Assembly (NCBI RefSeq): GCF_018614655.1
Contig: NZ_JAGGOG010000004.1
Location: 186,001 to 250,000, forward strand
Direction of reading: 5' to 3'
Length of the DNA stretch: 64,000 bases
DNA from: Pseudomonas fluorescens
GTDB lineage: Bacteria > Pseudomonadota > Gammaproteobacteria > Pseudomonadales > Pseudomonadaceae
Shown piece by piece: positions 45,428-54,409 of the stretch. How positions within the stretch are numbered: position 1 is the stretch's first letter; each line of letters starts with the position of its first letter. The position numbers and the translations under genes are program-made. Below the pieces are notes generated by a model, which saw only the letters and a list, made by a program, of their open reading frames with translations, had not been told where the DNA came from and did no database searches.

Positions 45428-47098
45428 GTGAAACAGAACTCCCTGAATGGATGGTTCAAGAGCGGCGCTCCCGGCGTCTGGATCAGCGGTGGTGCGGTGT
45501 CCATCGCGGTCATCATGACCATTGGTTTGTTGGCCGTGATTGCTGTGCGTGGCCTGGGCCACTTCTGGCCGGCTGACCTGATCCAGGCCAACTATGACGT
45601 ACCGGGCCAGGCCAACCATATGGTCATCGGCGAGGTGGTACAGAAAGAAGAAGTGCCTCGTGAGCGCCTGAAAAGCGCTGGCTTGCCGGTACCGGATCAA
45701 GGTCCGGAATTCATGACCCGCGAGCTGATCAAGGTCGGTAACCGCGACTTGAACGGCAATGACTTCACCTGGATCGTCGGCGAGTGGCTGACCAACCAGA
45801 CCAAGCCCGCAGAGCTGATGACCATCGAGCGCCGTGAGTGGGGTAACTTCTACGGCACCCTGGTCAACGTCAAACAGGACGGCAAGGTTATCGCTGAAGG
45901 CCCTGCCGCGTGGCCGGAACTGCAAGCCCGTGTGGACCGCGTCAACAAGCTCGCGGCTCAGCTCAAGACCCTTGAAAAGTCCGATATCGGCGCGATCAAC
46001 GCAGGTTTGGAACGTATCCGCCTGCATGGTCGCAAGCTGGAGCTGGAAGGCAAGCTGGACGCCACCGCTCAAGCCGACATGGACAGTGGCCGCGCCGAGC
46101 TGAACAATCGCTACAAGGACATCGAAGCGCGCCTGTCTGACCTGCATACCCAGTTCAACCGCGACAGCCTGACCGCCCGCGACGCCAACGGCAAAGAACT
46201 GGAAATCAGCATCGGCAAGGTGGTGCATGCCTACCAGCCCAATGCCATGGGTTACATGACCAAGGTCGGCTTCTACTTCAGTAAGGTCTGGGAATTCCTC
46301 AGCGACGACCCACGGGAAGCCAACACCGAAGGCGGGATCTTCCCGGCGATCTTCGGCACCGTGATGATGACGCTGATCATGGCCATGATCGTGACCCCGT
46401 TCGGCGTGTTGGCGGCGGTGTACCTGCGTGAGTACGCCAAGCAGAACACCCTGACCCGAATTATCCGCATCGCCGTGAACAACCTGGCGGGCGTTCCGGC
46501 CATTGTCTACGGCGTGTTCGGCCTGGGCTTCTTCGTCTACGTACTGGGCGGTTCGGTGGACCGGTTGTTCTTCTCGGAAGCGTTGCCCGCACCGACCTTC
46601 GGTACCCCGGGTTTGCTCTGGGCGTCCCTGACCCTGGCGCTGCTGGCAGTCCCCGTGGTGATCGTGGCCACCGAAGAAGGCCTGGCGCGGATTCCTCGTA
46701 CCGTGCGTGAAGGCTCCCTGGCATTGGGCGCGACCAAGGCGGAAACGCTGTGGAAGATCGTCCTGCCGATGGCCAGCCCGGCGATGATGACCGGCATGAT
46801 CCTCGCCGTGGCCCGTGCCGCCGGTGAAGTGGCGCCGCTGATGCTGGTGGGTGTGGTGAAACTGGCGCCGTCGCTGCCGGTGGACGGCAACTACCCGTAC
46901 CTGCACCTGGACCAGAAGATCATGCACCTGGGCTTCCATATTTATGACGTCGGCTTCCAGAGCCCTAACGTTGAAGCCGCACGGCCGCTGGTGTACGCCA
47001 CAGCGCTGTTGCTGGTGCTGGTGATCGCCACGCTCAACCTGTCGGCGGTGTGGATTCGTAACCACCTGCGCGAGAAGTACAAGGCGCTGGATAGCTGA
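45428..47098 (+). CDS. pstA: Phosphate ABC transporter permease PstA (long form)
   Basis: A 556-residue permease with a GTG start (AAAGGTAG upstream). Span 1 (about 18-42) is followed by a periplasmic insertion of about 240 residues that includes a coiled-coil-like part (LQARVDRVNKLAAQLKTLEK). The core (about 290-550) follows with GTVMMTLIMAMIVTPFGVLA, NLAGVPAIVYGVFGLGFF and the EAA loop GATKAETLWKIVLPMASPAM. It pairs with PstC to form the phosphate channel. A REP element separates it from pstB. Confidence 0.94.
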   Translation: MKQNSLNGWFKSGAPGVWISGGAVSIAVIMTIGLLAVIAVRGLGHFWPADLIQANYDVPGQANHMVIGEVVQKEEVPRERLKSAGLPVPDQGPEFMTRELIKVGNRDLNGNDFTWIVGEWLTNQTKPAELMTIERREWGNFYGTLVNVKQDGKVIAEGPAAWPELQARVDRVNKLAAQLKTLEKSDIGAINAGLERIRLHGRKLELEGKLDATAQADMDSGRAELNNRYKDIEARLSDLHTQFNRDSLTARDANGKELEISIGKVVHAYQPNAMGYMTKVGFYFSKVWEFLSDDPREANTEGGIFPAIFGTVMMTLIMAMIVTPFGVLAAVYLREYAKQNTLTRIIRIAVNNLAGVPAIVYGVFGLGFFVYVLGGSVDRLFFSEALPAPTFGTPGLLWASLTLALLAVPVVIVATEEGLARIPRTVREGSLALGATKAETLWKIVLPMASPAMMTGMILAVARAAGEVAPLMLVGVVKLAPSLPVDGNYPYLHLDQKIMHLGFHIYDVGFQSPNVEAARPLVYATALLLVLVIATLNLSAVWIRNHLREKYKALDS

Positions 47099-47119
47099 TT
47101 GAAGTGAACGCGGACTAAA

Positions 47120-47205
47120 TGTGGGAGCGGGCTTGCTCGCGAATGCGGTGTTTCAGTAACACTTAGGTCGACTGACCTGACGCTTTCGCGAGCAAGCCCG
47201 CTCCC
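47120..47205. repeat. REP/BIME inverted repeat inside the pst operon
   Basis: TGTGGGAGCGGGCTTGCTCG on the left and CGAGCAAGCCCGCTCCC on the right, about 40 bases apart. It lies between pstA and pstB and could change the relative mRNA stability of upstream and downstream parts. Confidence 0.9.
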
Positions 47206-47233
47206 CCCGAATTGGTAGCACAGGGAGCATCCC

Positions 47234-48067
47234 ATGCAACACGAAACCCATTCCCACGGCATTAACATGTCTGCCCTGGGTCGCGACAAGCAGAGCCTGA
47301 GCCTGGCCCAGGAAACCGTGGCCATCGAAGTCCCGGGCCTGAGCCTGTTCTACGGTGACAAGCAGGCGCTGTACGACGTCAGCATGAACATCCCCAAGCA
47401 GCGCGTGACGGCCTTCATCGGGCCGTCCGGCTGTGGTAAATCCACGCTGCTGCGCACCTTCAACCGGATGAATGATCTGGTGGACGGCTGCCGTGTGGAA
47501 GGCGCGATCAACCTCTACGGCACCAACATCTACCGCAAGGGTGAAGACGTGGCCGAGCTGCGTCGCCGGGTCGGCATGGTGTTCCAGAAGCCCAACCCGT
47601 TTCCCAAGACCATCTACGAAAACGTGGTCTATGGCTTGCGCATCCAGGGCATCAACAAGAAACGTATCCTCGACGAGGCCGTGGAGTGGGCGCTCAAGGG
47701 CGCGGCATTGTGGGATGAGGTCAAGGACCGTCTGCACGAATCGGCCCTGGGTCTGTCCGGCGGTCAGCAGCAACGTCTGGTGATCGCTCGCACCATTGCT
47801 GTGGAGCCGGAAGTGCTGCTGCTCGATGAGCCATGCTCGGCACTCGACCCGATTTCCACCCTGAAAGTCGAAGAGCTGATCTACGAGCTGAAATCCAAAT
47901 TCACCATCGTCATCGTGACCCACAACATGCAACAGGCAGCACGGGTGTCCGACTACACCGCGTTCATGTACATGGGCAAACTGGTGGAGTTCGGCGATAC
48001 CGATACCCTGTTCACCAATCCGGCGAAGAAGCAGACCGAAGACTACATCACCGGTCGTTACGGCTAG
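47234..48067 (+). CDS. pstB: Phosphate ABC transporter ATP-binding protein PstB
   Basis: A 277-residue ABC ATPase. Walker A is GPSGCGKST (about residue 65), the Q-loop [10 protein letters not shown], the signature LSGGQQQR, Walker B VLLLDEP, and the switch histidine in [23 protein letters not shown] after Walker A is specific for PstB. GGGAG precedes the ATG. It powers PstSCA and, with PhoU, takes part in signalling to PhoR. Confidence 0.97.
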   Translation: MQHETHSHGINMSALGRDKQSLSLAQETVAIEVPGLSLFYGDKQALYDVSMNIPKQRVTAFIGPSGCGKSTLLRTFNRMNDLVDGCRVEGAINLYGTNIYRKGEDVAELRRRVGMVFQKPNPFPKTIYENVVYGLRIQGINKKRILDEAVEWALKGAALWDEVKDRLHESALGLSGGQQQRLVIARTIAVEPEVLLLDEPCSALDPISTLKVEELIYELKSKFTIVIVTHNMQQAARVSDYTAFMYMGKLVEFGDTDTLFTNPAKKQTEDYITGRYG

Positions 48068-48137
48068 CAAGCGGCTGCTTTCACTGAACTGATGCTGCGG
48101 TCGACCGCACCTTACCGGACGCTCCAAGGACGCCAAC

Positions 48138-48899
48138 ATGATTAGCAAAGAAGGCCTTACCCATCACATCTCCGCGCAGTTCAACGCTGAACTTGAGGAA
48201 GTGCGCAGCCACCTCCTGGCCATGGGCGGGCTGGTGGAGAAGCAAGTCAACGACGCCGTTACCGCGCTGATCGAGGCTGATTCCGGCCTGGCCCAGCAGG
48301 TGCGCGAGATCGATGACCAGATCAATCAGATGGAGCGCAATATCGACGAGGAATGCCTGCGCATCCTCGCTCGTCGGCAACCGGCCGCGTCTGACCTGCG
48401 TTTGATCATCAGCATCTCCAAGTCGGTGATCGATCTGGAGCGCATTGGCGATGAAGCCACCAAGATTGCCCGTCGCGCCATCCTGCTGTGCGAAGAAGGC
48501 GAAGCGCCGCGCGGTTATGTTGAAGTGCGCCACATCGGTGACCAGGTGCGCAACATGGTCCGCGATGCCCTGGACGCGTTTGCCCGCTTTGACGCCGAAC
48601 TGGCGTTGTCGGTGGCCCAGTACGACAAGATCATCGACCGCGAGTACAAGACCGCCCTGCGTGAACTGGCGACCTACATGATGGAAGACCCGCGCTCGAT
48701 CTCGCGGGTGTTGAACATCATCTGGGTCCTGCGTTCCCTGGAGCGCATCGGCGACCATGCTCGCAACATCTCGGAGTTGGTGATCTACCTGGTGCGCGGC
48801 ACCGATGTACGCCACATGGGCCTCAAGCGCATGAAGGCCGAAGTTGAAGGCACCGTTGATCAAATCTCTAATGTTCCGGACATTGCTGACGATAAGTAA
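48138..48899 (+). CDS. phoU: Phosphate signalling protein PhoU
   Basis: A 253-residue, all-helical protein of two PhoU repeats. The metal-binding motifs (E/D)xxxD occur in both halves (SVIDLERIGDEATKIARRAI and RSLERIGDHARNISELVIYL). It links Pst to PhoR and represses the regulon when phosphate is plentiful. It is the last gene of the pst operon, 70 bases after pstB, with a terminator 16 bases downstream. Confidence 0.96.
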   Translation: MISKEGLTHHISAQFNAELEEVRSHLLAMGGLVEKQVNDAVTALIEADSGLAQQVREIDDQINQMERNIDEECLRILARRQPAASDLRLIISISKSVIDLERIGDEATKIARRAILLCEEGEAPRGYVEVRHIGDQVRNMVRDALDAFARFDAELALSVAQYDKIIDREYKTALRELATYMMEDPRSISRVLNIIWVLRSLERIGDHARNISELVIYLVRGTDVRHMGLKRMKAEVEGTVDQISNVPDIADDK

Positions 48900-48915
48900 G
48901 ATTGCCCGAGAAATA

Positions 48916-48942
48916 AACGCCCGGCCTTTGGTCGGGCGTTTT
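48916..48942 (+). terminator. Intrinsic terminator of phoU
   Basis: AACGCCCG (48916-48923) / CGGGCGTT (48933-48940) followed by TTTTC. Confidence 0.88.
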
Positions 48943-49066
48943 CGTTTGTGGCGTATGAATTTTGCGCTGCGGACACCAGTAAAGTCCCGGCGTGACTGAA
49001 GAGTTTTGGCGAAATGCCATCAGCGAAGCGTTATGCTTGCCGGGGTTTTTAAAGGATGAAGGGTCG

Positions 49067-49966
49067 ATGAGTAAAGTCAGTGTGTTGGTGGTGGATGACG
49101 CCTCGTTTATTCGCGATCTGGTGAAGAAGTGCCTGCGCAATTACTTCCCGGGCATCAAGATCGAAGATGCGGTGAACGGCAAAAAGGCCCAGGCCATCCT
49201 GATGCGCGAAACCTTCGACATGGTGCTGTGTGACTGGGAAATGCCGGAAATGTCCGGCCTGGAACTGTTGACCTGGTGCCGTGAGCAACCTCATCTCAAG
49301 GCCATGCCGTTTGTCATGGTCACCAGCCGTGGCGACAAGGAAAACGTGGTCCAGGCGATCCAGGCCGGGGTTTCCGGCTATGTCAGCAAACCCTTCACCA
49401 ACGAGCAGTTGCTGAACAAGGTCAAGCAGGCCCTGCACAAGATCGGCCGCCTGGACGCGCTGATCGCCAGCGCCCCGACCAAGATGAACTCGGCTTTCGG
49501 CAACGACTCCCTGAGCGCCTTGACCGGCGGCAAACCGGAGGCGGTCAAGCCGGCCCCTGCCGCCACACCCAGCAAAGGCCTGCTCAGCAGTCCGCCGGTA
49601 CAGGCGCCTGCAGCCGCATCGCCAGCCAGCGGGCGGGGGCAAGGCCAGTTGCGCTTGTCCAGCGGCACCCAGCAGTGTGTGATCAAGGCCCTGAGCATCA
49701 AGGAAGCGCTGCTGGTGGTGCGCCGCGGCGACGTCCTGCCCCAGGTGCTGGAAAGCGCCGTGCTCGACCTTGAGCAAGGCGAGAACGCCGAAACCGCGCG
49801 CCTCAACGGCTACCTGCACGCCATCGTCGCCTATGAACCCAAGCCTGACAGCGATTGGCTGCAACTGACCTTCCGTTTTATCGATCAGGATGCGCAGAAG
49901 CTGGATTACATCTCGCGGCTGATTGCACGCGGGACGGCCCAGAAGCATTTTGTGCCGGGCGCCTGA
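49067..49966 (+). CDS. Response regulator with CheY domain and PilZ-like C-terminus
   Basis: A 299-residue protein. The receiver domain (residues about 1-125) has the acidic pair in VLVVDDAS, the phospho-acceptor aspartate in VLCDWEMPEMSG and lysine in GYVSKPF. A proline/alanine-rich linker (about 150-200) leads to a C-terminal beta-rich domain (about 205-299) resembling PilZ. Only weak traces of the RxxxR and (D/N)xSxxG c-di-GMP motifs are visible. The same gene follows phoU in other Pseudomonas (PA5364 in PAO1). AAGGATGAAGGG precedes the ATG. The output and partner kinase are unknown. Confidence 0.82.
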   Translation: MSKVSVLVVDDASFIRDLVKKCLRNYFPGIKIEDAVNGKKAQAILMRETFDMVLCDWEMPEMSGLELLTWCREQPHLKAMPFVMVTSRGDKENVVQAIQAGVSGYVSKPFTNEQLLNKVKQALHKIGRLDALIASAPTKMNSAFGNDSLSALTGGKPEAVKPAPAATPSKGLLSSPPVQAPAAASPASGRGQGQLRLSSGTQQCVIKALSIKEALLVVRRGDVLPQVLESAVLDLEQGENAETARLNGYLHAIVAYEPKPDSDWLQLTFRFIDQDAQKLDYISRLIARGTAQKHFVPGA

Positions 49967-50024
49967 ACTCCCCGCCACTACCGTGAATCGACCAACTGTC
50001 TGATTCTAGGCGTTCGGTTTGATT

Positions 50025-50042
50025 TATATCTGTTTTGATATA
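50025..50042. promoter_or_regulatory. Inverted repeat, candidate operator of the toxin-antitoxin pair
   Basis: TATATC-TGTTTT-GATATA has perfect 6-bp arms and lies about 115 bases upstream of the toxin gene. A second hairpin CGATAGCG-CGCTGT-CGCTATCG follows at 50049-50070. Either could bind the XRE antitoxin; this is inference. Confidence 0.45.
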
Positions 50043-50156
50043 GTCTTTCGATAGCGCGCTGTCGCTATCGAGTGTTCGCTACGCCTTGAAACACACCGCC
50101 ACCGCCTTTTTGCTGATCGTCAATTACGCTTTTCCTTTCCAGAAAAGGAGAAGTGG

Positions 50157-50480
50157 ATGCCAAGGCACAAGGACGTGGTGTTTGTGGGAAGCTCGCTCAA
50201 GGATCTCAAGTCGTTCCCGCTCGATGCGCGAAGAGCCGCTGGTTTTCAATTGGATCTTTTACAGCAGGGCGAGCAGCCTTTTGACTGTAAGCCGATGAAG
50301 ACCATCGGGCGGGGCGTCAATGAGATCAGGATTTTCGACGAGTCAGGAGCGTTTCGGGTGTTTTATGTGGTCAACCGGCCTGAGGCCATTTACGTGCTGC
50401 ATGCGTTGCGCAAAACCACACAGAAAACCGAAATGCGGGATATCGAACTGGCTCGCGCCAGACTGCAGGAATTAGGGTAG
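50157..50480 (+). CDS. RelE/ParE-superfamily toxin (Gp49/HigB-like)
   Basis: A 107-residue basic protein with the pattern of Gp49-like RelE toxins: SLKDLKSFPLDARRAAGFQL, then GVNEIRIFDESGAFRVFYVV and the closing YVLHALRKTTQKTEMRDIEL. Such toxins are usually ribosome-dependent mRNA nucleases. Toxin-first order, with the XRE antitoxin starting 4 bases after the stop, is typical of HigBA. AAAAGGAG precedes the ATG. Sampled G+C is about 52%, lower than the neighbours, fitting acquisition. Confidence 0.87.
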   Translation: MPRHKDVVFVGSSLKDLKSFPLDARRAAGFQLDLLQQGEQPFDCKPMKTIGRGVNEIRIFDESGAFRVFYVVNRPEAIYVLHALRKTTQKTEMRDIELARARLQELG

Positions 50481-50484
50481 GCCC

Positions 50485-50784
50485 ATGACAGACCAAAAGT
50501 TTCAAACCGAGCGTTTCAGTAGCGTCTGGGATGCCTTGGAAGACACTCCCCAGCAAGCGGCGAACATGCGTTTGCGCGCCAAGCTGCTTTTGGAGCTCTG
50601 CAAAACCATCCGCGGTTGGGAGCTCTCCCAGAGAGACGCCGCCCAGCGGCTTCATATCAGTCAGCCGCGCCTTAATGACGTGCTGAGCGGCAAGATCGAC
50701 AAGTTCTCACTGGATGCTCTGGTCAACCTTTCTGCGGCGGCCCATCTGGATGTGGACATTTGTTTCGCGCCGTTGCCTGCCTGA
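50485..50784 (+). CDS. XRE-family antitoxin (HigA-like)
   Basis: A 99-residue protein with a central helix-turn-helix (residues about 40-80; WELSQRDAAQRLHISQPRLN and DVLSGKIDKFSLDALVNLSA) of the HTH_37 type usually paired with Gp49 toxins. It should neutralise the toxin by binding it and repress the promoter. It is 4 bases downstream of the toxin gene. Confidence 0.88.
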   Translation: MTDQKFQTERFSSVWDALEDTPQQAANMRLRAKLLLELCKTIRGWELSQRDAAQRLHISQPRLNDVLSGKIDKFSLDALVNLSAAAHLDVDICFAPLPA

Positions 50785-50850
50785 GTCCACACAGCATTGT
50801 CATGATCCCTTGCTAGCCTGCCATCCAGTCGTTCCTGGCAGGCTCAGTTC

Positions 50851-51540
50851 ATGTTCGCACGCGCGCTACTTTTCTGTGGAGTATTCACGGTTGCCGCCTC
50901 GGCAGCGGCCATGACCCTCTACAAATCCGTCGATGCTGACGGTGTCGTTGTCTTCAGCGACCGGCACACCCCGGGGGCGCAGGCGTTTGTGTTTCAGGAT
51001 CGGGTCGTCAAACCCTTGAAGCGTCAGGTGCGGGATATCCAGCAGCCCAAAGCCCCTGTTGGCGTCATCCAAACCTATCGCTATCCCTTTCCCTTTCCCT
51101 GGCGCGGCGGACCGTTCCGTCTGACCCAGGGACCGAACGGCACCTTCAGCCACACCGACCTCAAAAGCCGCTTCGCCATGGATATCGCGATGCCTGAGGG
51201 CACGCCGATCATCGCGGCGCGTGGTGGGGTGGTGGTGAAAACCGAGAATAACCAGGCCGGGCGCGGTAGCGACCCGTCGGGCAATTTCGTGCGGGTGCAA
51301 CACGATGACGGCACCCAGGGCGTGTACCTGCACCTCAAGCAAGGTTCAGTCAGCGTCAGGCAAGGGCAACGAGTGGCAGTGGGCAGCCCGCTGGCGTTGT
51401 CGGGCAATACCGGCAACAGCAGCGGGCCGCATCTGCATTTTGTGGTACAGCGCACCACGGAGTTGGGGCTGGCGTCGATTCCCTACGAGTTTGATCAACC
51501 GGTAGGGGTGTTGCCCAACTTTGCGTTGGGCACGCCATGA
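50851..51540 (+). CDS. M23-family metallopeptidase with DUF4124 region
   Basis: A 229-residue exported protein. The signal peptide (about 1-20) is followed by a DUF4124-like segment (MTLYKSVDADGVVVFSDRHT) and an M23/LytM domain (about 85-215) with the zinc motifs HTDLKSRFAMD and GPHLHF, both complete. It probably cuts peptidoglycan cross-links or activates an amidase in the periplasm. The ATG at 50851 opens directly on the signal peptide. Confidence 0.88.
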   Translation: MFARALLFCGVFTVAASAAAMTLYKSVDADGVVVFSDRHTPGAQAFVFQDRVVKPLKRQVRDIQQPKAPVGVIQTYRYPFPFPWRGGPFRLTQGPNGTFSHTDLKSRFAMDIAMPEGTPIIAARGGVVVKTENNQAGRGSDPSGNFVRVQHDDGTQGVYLHLKQGSVSVRQGQRVAVGSPLALSGNTGNSSGPHLHFVVQRTTELGLASIPYEFDQPVGVLPNFALGTP

Positions 51541-51543
51541 GGC

Positions 51544-51567
51544 TGTAGGAGCAAGCTTGCCCCTACA
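51544..51567. repeat. Short REP half-element
   Basis: TGTAGGAGCAAGCTTGCCCCTACA is a 24-base palindrome with one mismatched pair, placed between convergent genes. Confidence 0.7.
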
Positions 51568-51577
51568 AGGGCACGCC

Positions 51578-52918
51578 CTAGTCGAGCATCATCACCTTGG
51601 CCAGCACGATTTTCGGGCCCTTCATCTTCTTGATGATGATGCGCAGCCCCTCAACCTCCAGCACTTCTTCCTCTTCCGGCACCCGCTTCAGGGTGTCGTA
51701 GATCAGCCCGGCCAGGGTTTCGGCTTCGATGTGGTCCAGGTCGATACCCAGCAACCGTTCGACCTTGAACAGAGGCGTGTCGCCGCGCACCAGCAGTTTG
51801 CCCGGCTGATAGGCGAGGATGCCGCGCTCGGCCTTGCGGTGTTCGTCCTGGATATCACCCACCAGCACTTCCAGCACGTCTTCCATGGTCAGGTAGCCGA
51901 TGACCTTGCCGTCGGCTTCCTCCACCAGGGCGAAATGCGCGCCACCTTTGCGGAACTGTTCCAGCAGTTGCGACAGCGGCATGTGCCGGGATACGCGCTC
52001 CAGTGGGCGGGTCAGTTCGGCCAGGTTGAACGACTCGGGAATGTGGTCCAGAGCCGCCAGTTCCAGCAGCAGATCCTTGATGTGCAGCAGGCCGACAAAC
52101 TCGTTGCGCACCGCGTCATACACCGGGTAACGGCTGAATTTGTGGCGGCGGAACAGTGCGAGGATTTCCTTGAGCGGGGCGTTGAAGTCCAGGGTCACCA
52201 GGTCTTCCCGGGAGTTGGCCCAGTCCACCACTTCCAGCTCGCCCATTTCCACAGCGGAGGCGAGCACGCGCATGCCTTGGTCACTCGGGTCCTGGCCACG
52301 GCTGGAGTGCAGGATCAGTTTGAGTTCTTCACGGCTGTAGTGGTGCTCGTGGTGCGGACCAGGCTCGCCTTGGCCGGCGATACGCAAAATGGCGTTGGCG
52401 CTGGCGTTGAGCAGGTAGATCGCCGGGTACATCGCCCAGTAGAACAGGTACAGCGGCACTGCGGTCCACAGCGACAGCAGCTCGGGTTTGCGAATGGCCC
52501 AGGATTTGGGCGCCAGTTCACCGACCACAATGTGCAGGTAGGAGATCACGAAAAAGGCGGCAAAGAACGACACTCCCTTGATCACTTCGGGCGATTGCAC
52601 GCCGATGGCGCCCAGCAGCGGCTCCAGGATGTGCGCGAAGGCCGGTTCACCCACCCAGCCCAGGCCCAGGGAGGCCAGGGTGATACCCAGTTGGCAGGCC
52701 GACAGGTAGGCGTCGAGCTGGCTGTGCACGGTGCGCAGGATCTGCCCGCGCCAGCCGTTCTTGTGAGCGATGCTCTCGACCCGGGTGGCGCGCAGTTTGA
52801 CCATGGCAAATTCCGCCGCAACGAAGAAACCGTTGAGCAGTACCAGGATCAGTGCAAAAAGAATCATGCCGAAATCGGCGAAGAGTGTCGCGAGGGTGAT
52901 ACCAGGGGAAGGGTCCAT
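51578..52918 (-). CDS. Hemolysin/CorC-HlyC-type CNNM-CBS membrane protein
   Basis: A 446-residue protein: an N-terminal CNNM domain with four hydrophobic spans (about residues 10-205; FADFGMILFALILVLLNGFF and NGFFVAAEFAMVKLR), a CBS pair (about 215-345) and a C-terminal CorC_HlyC domain (about 355-440). Proteins of this layout are implicated in Mg2+/Co2+ efflux or Na+/Mg2+ exchange; the word hemolysin is historical. The start at 52918 (MDPSPGITLATLFADFGM) is preferred to the TTG at 52948. Confidence 0.9.
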   Translation of the reverse strand: MDPSPGITLATLFADFGMILFALILVLLNGFFVAAEFAMVKLRATRVESIAHKNGWRGQILRTVHSQLDAYLSACQLGITLASLGLGWVGEPAFAHILEPLLGAIGVQSPEVIKGVSFFAAFFVISYLHIVVGELAPKSWAIRKPELLSLWTAVPLYLFYWAMYPAIYLLNASANAILRIAGQGEPGPHHEHHYSREELKLILHSSRGQDPSDQGMRVLASAVEMGELEVVDWANSREDLVTLDFNAPLKEILALFRRHKFSRYPVYDAVRNEFVGLLHIKDLLLELAALDHIPESFNLAELTRPLERVSRHMPLSQLLEQFRKGGAHFALVEEADGKVIGYLTMEDVLEVLVGDIQDEHRKAERGILAYQPGKLLVRGDTPLFKVERLLGIDLDHIEAETLAGLIYDTLKRVPEEEEVLEVEGLRIIIKKMKGPKIVLAKVMMLD

Positions 52919-53044
52919 GATGGGGTTTTGCGGGTTCCGTGTATTCAAAAAGGGTTAGCAGGTGGACCTGAAGGGCAGGCACAAGTCAGCCAATGTAGCG
53001 GCTGATGGGGCGCTTGCCTAGTAGCGGCTGCCGGGCGGGGCAGC

Positions 53045-54364
53045 CTACAGGTCCTGATTCACCCGCGAGCGTGTCATCTGCGCCGGTGGAAAATGGCAGG
53101 TAAAGGTACTGCCATGTCCCAGCACACTGCTGATTTCCAGGCGAGCGCGATGGCGAAGCAGCACATGTTTGACGATCGCCAGGCCCAGGCCGGTACCGCC
53201 GGTGTTGGAGTTGCGGCTGGAGTCCACCCGGTAGAAGCGTTCGGTCAGGCGTGGCAGGTGCTTGCTGTCGATACCGATGCCGGAGTCCTGAACACTCAGG
53301 TGCGCACCCTGATCGTCAGCCCACCAACGGATGCGGATGGTGCCTTTGTCCTGGGTGTACTTCACCGCGTTGAACACCAGGTTGGAAAACGCGCTGCGCA
53401 ATTCGCCCTCGCTGCCCTTGAGCAGGATCGATGGGTCGGCCTCCAGGGAAATGCTTTGCTCACGTTGCCCGGACAGGGCCTGGGCGTCGTTCTTGATGGT
53501 CTGCAGCAGGCTTTGCACTGATACGGGCTGGTTGTCCGAGGGGTAATCGGTGGCTTCCAGCTTGGCCAGCAACAGCAGATCGTTGAGCAGCGTTTGCATG
53601 CGCCCCCCTTGCTGCTGCATTTGCTGCAGGGCACGGGTCCAGCGCGGGTTCACCTCTTCGACGTTATCCAGCAGCGTCTCCAGATACCCGCAAATCACCG
53701 TCAGTGGCGTGCGTAACTCGTGGGAGACGTTGGCCACAAAGTCTTTGCGCATCTGTTCCAGCTGATGGATGCGGGTGACGTCGCGCACCAACATCAAATG
53801 CTCGTTGTTGCCGTAGCGCGTCAGGTACAGCTGAATGCGCACCCGATCGTTGGTCGGCGACGGGATTTCCAGGGCTTCTTCGAAGCTGTCCTGCTCGAAG
53901 TACTCCTTGAAGCGCGGATGGCGCACCAGGTTCGTCACGGGCTGGCCGCTGTCCTGAGGTGTCTTGAGGCCCAGCAGGGTTTCGGCGGCGCGGTTCCACC
54001 ATTCCAGGTTGCCATCGCTGTCGAGCATGATCACTGCGTCTTTCAGCGCTGCGGTCGATTCCTGGACCCGGTCGATCACCGCTTGCAGGCGCCCGCGTAC
54101 GCGTTGGTCGCGGCGTTGCAGGTGATAGATGCTGTCGAACACCTCGCCCCACAGGCCGTAGCCGTCGGGTGGTGCTTCGTCGGGTTGGTGCTTGCGTAGC
54201 CATTCGTGCAAGCGCAGCAGTTGCTTGAGGGTCCAACCCAGATAGACGCCCAGGCCAATGGCCAGGCTCCAGCCGTAGTAACCGCTGATCAGGCCCACCA
54301 GCAGGCAGCCGGTGATCAGCAGAAGCATGTGGCGGATCAGGGTGCCATGCCAGTTTTGATTCAC
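53045..54364 (-). CDS. phoR: Phosphate regulon sensor histidine kinase PhoR
   Basis: A 439-residue membrane kinase. Two N-terminal hydrophobic spans (about 10-45) with almost no periplasmic loop are followed by a charged linker, a PAS domain (about 95-200), the H-box FVANVSHELRTPLT (about residue 213), N-box NLVFNAVKYT, G1 DSGIGID and G2 GGTGLGLAIVKHV. It phosphorylates PhoB when phosphate is low, controlled through PstSCAB and PhoU. The phoB stop is 45 bases upstream on the same strand. Confidence 0.96.
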   Translation of the reverse strand: MNQNWHGTLIRHMLLLITGCLLVGLISGYYGWSLAIGLGVYLGWTLKQLLRLHEWLRKHQPDEAPPDGYGLWGEVFDSIYHLQRRDQRVRGRLQAVIDRVQESTAALKDAVIMLDSDGNLEWWNRAAETLLGLKTPQDSGQPVTNLVRHPRFKEYFEQDSFEEALEIPSPTNDRVRIQLYLTRYGNNEHLMLVRDVTRIHQLEQMRKDFVANVSHELRTPLTVICGYLETLLDNVEEVNPRWTRALQQMQQQGGRMQTLLNDLLLLAKLEATDYPSDNQPVSVQSLLQTIKNDAQALSGQREQSISLEADPSILLKGSEGELRSAFSNLVFNAVKYTQDKGTIRIRWWADDQGAHLSVQDSGIGIDSKHLPRLTERFYRVDSSRNSNTGGTGLGLAIVKHVLLRHRARLEISSVLGHGSTFTCHFPPAQMTRSRVNQDL

Positions 54365-54409
54365 TTAAACACGCGTCCTTGTCAGCTGTTCGGGCAGGGG
54401 AAGGCTGGC

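Noticed and set aside
44705..47065. 786-codon open frame on the minus strand opposite pstC and pstA
   Set aside because: Same reason: antisense shadow of long, G+C-rich coding regions, with no domain or ribosome site.
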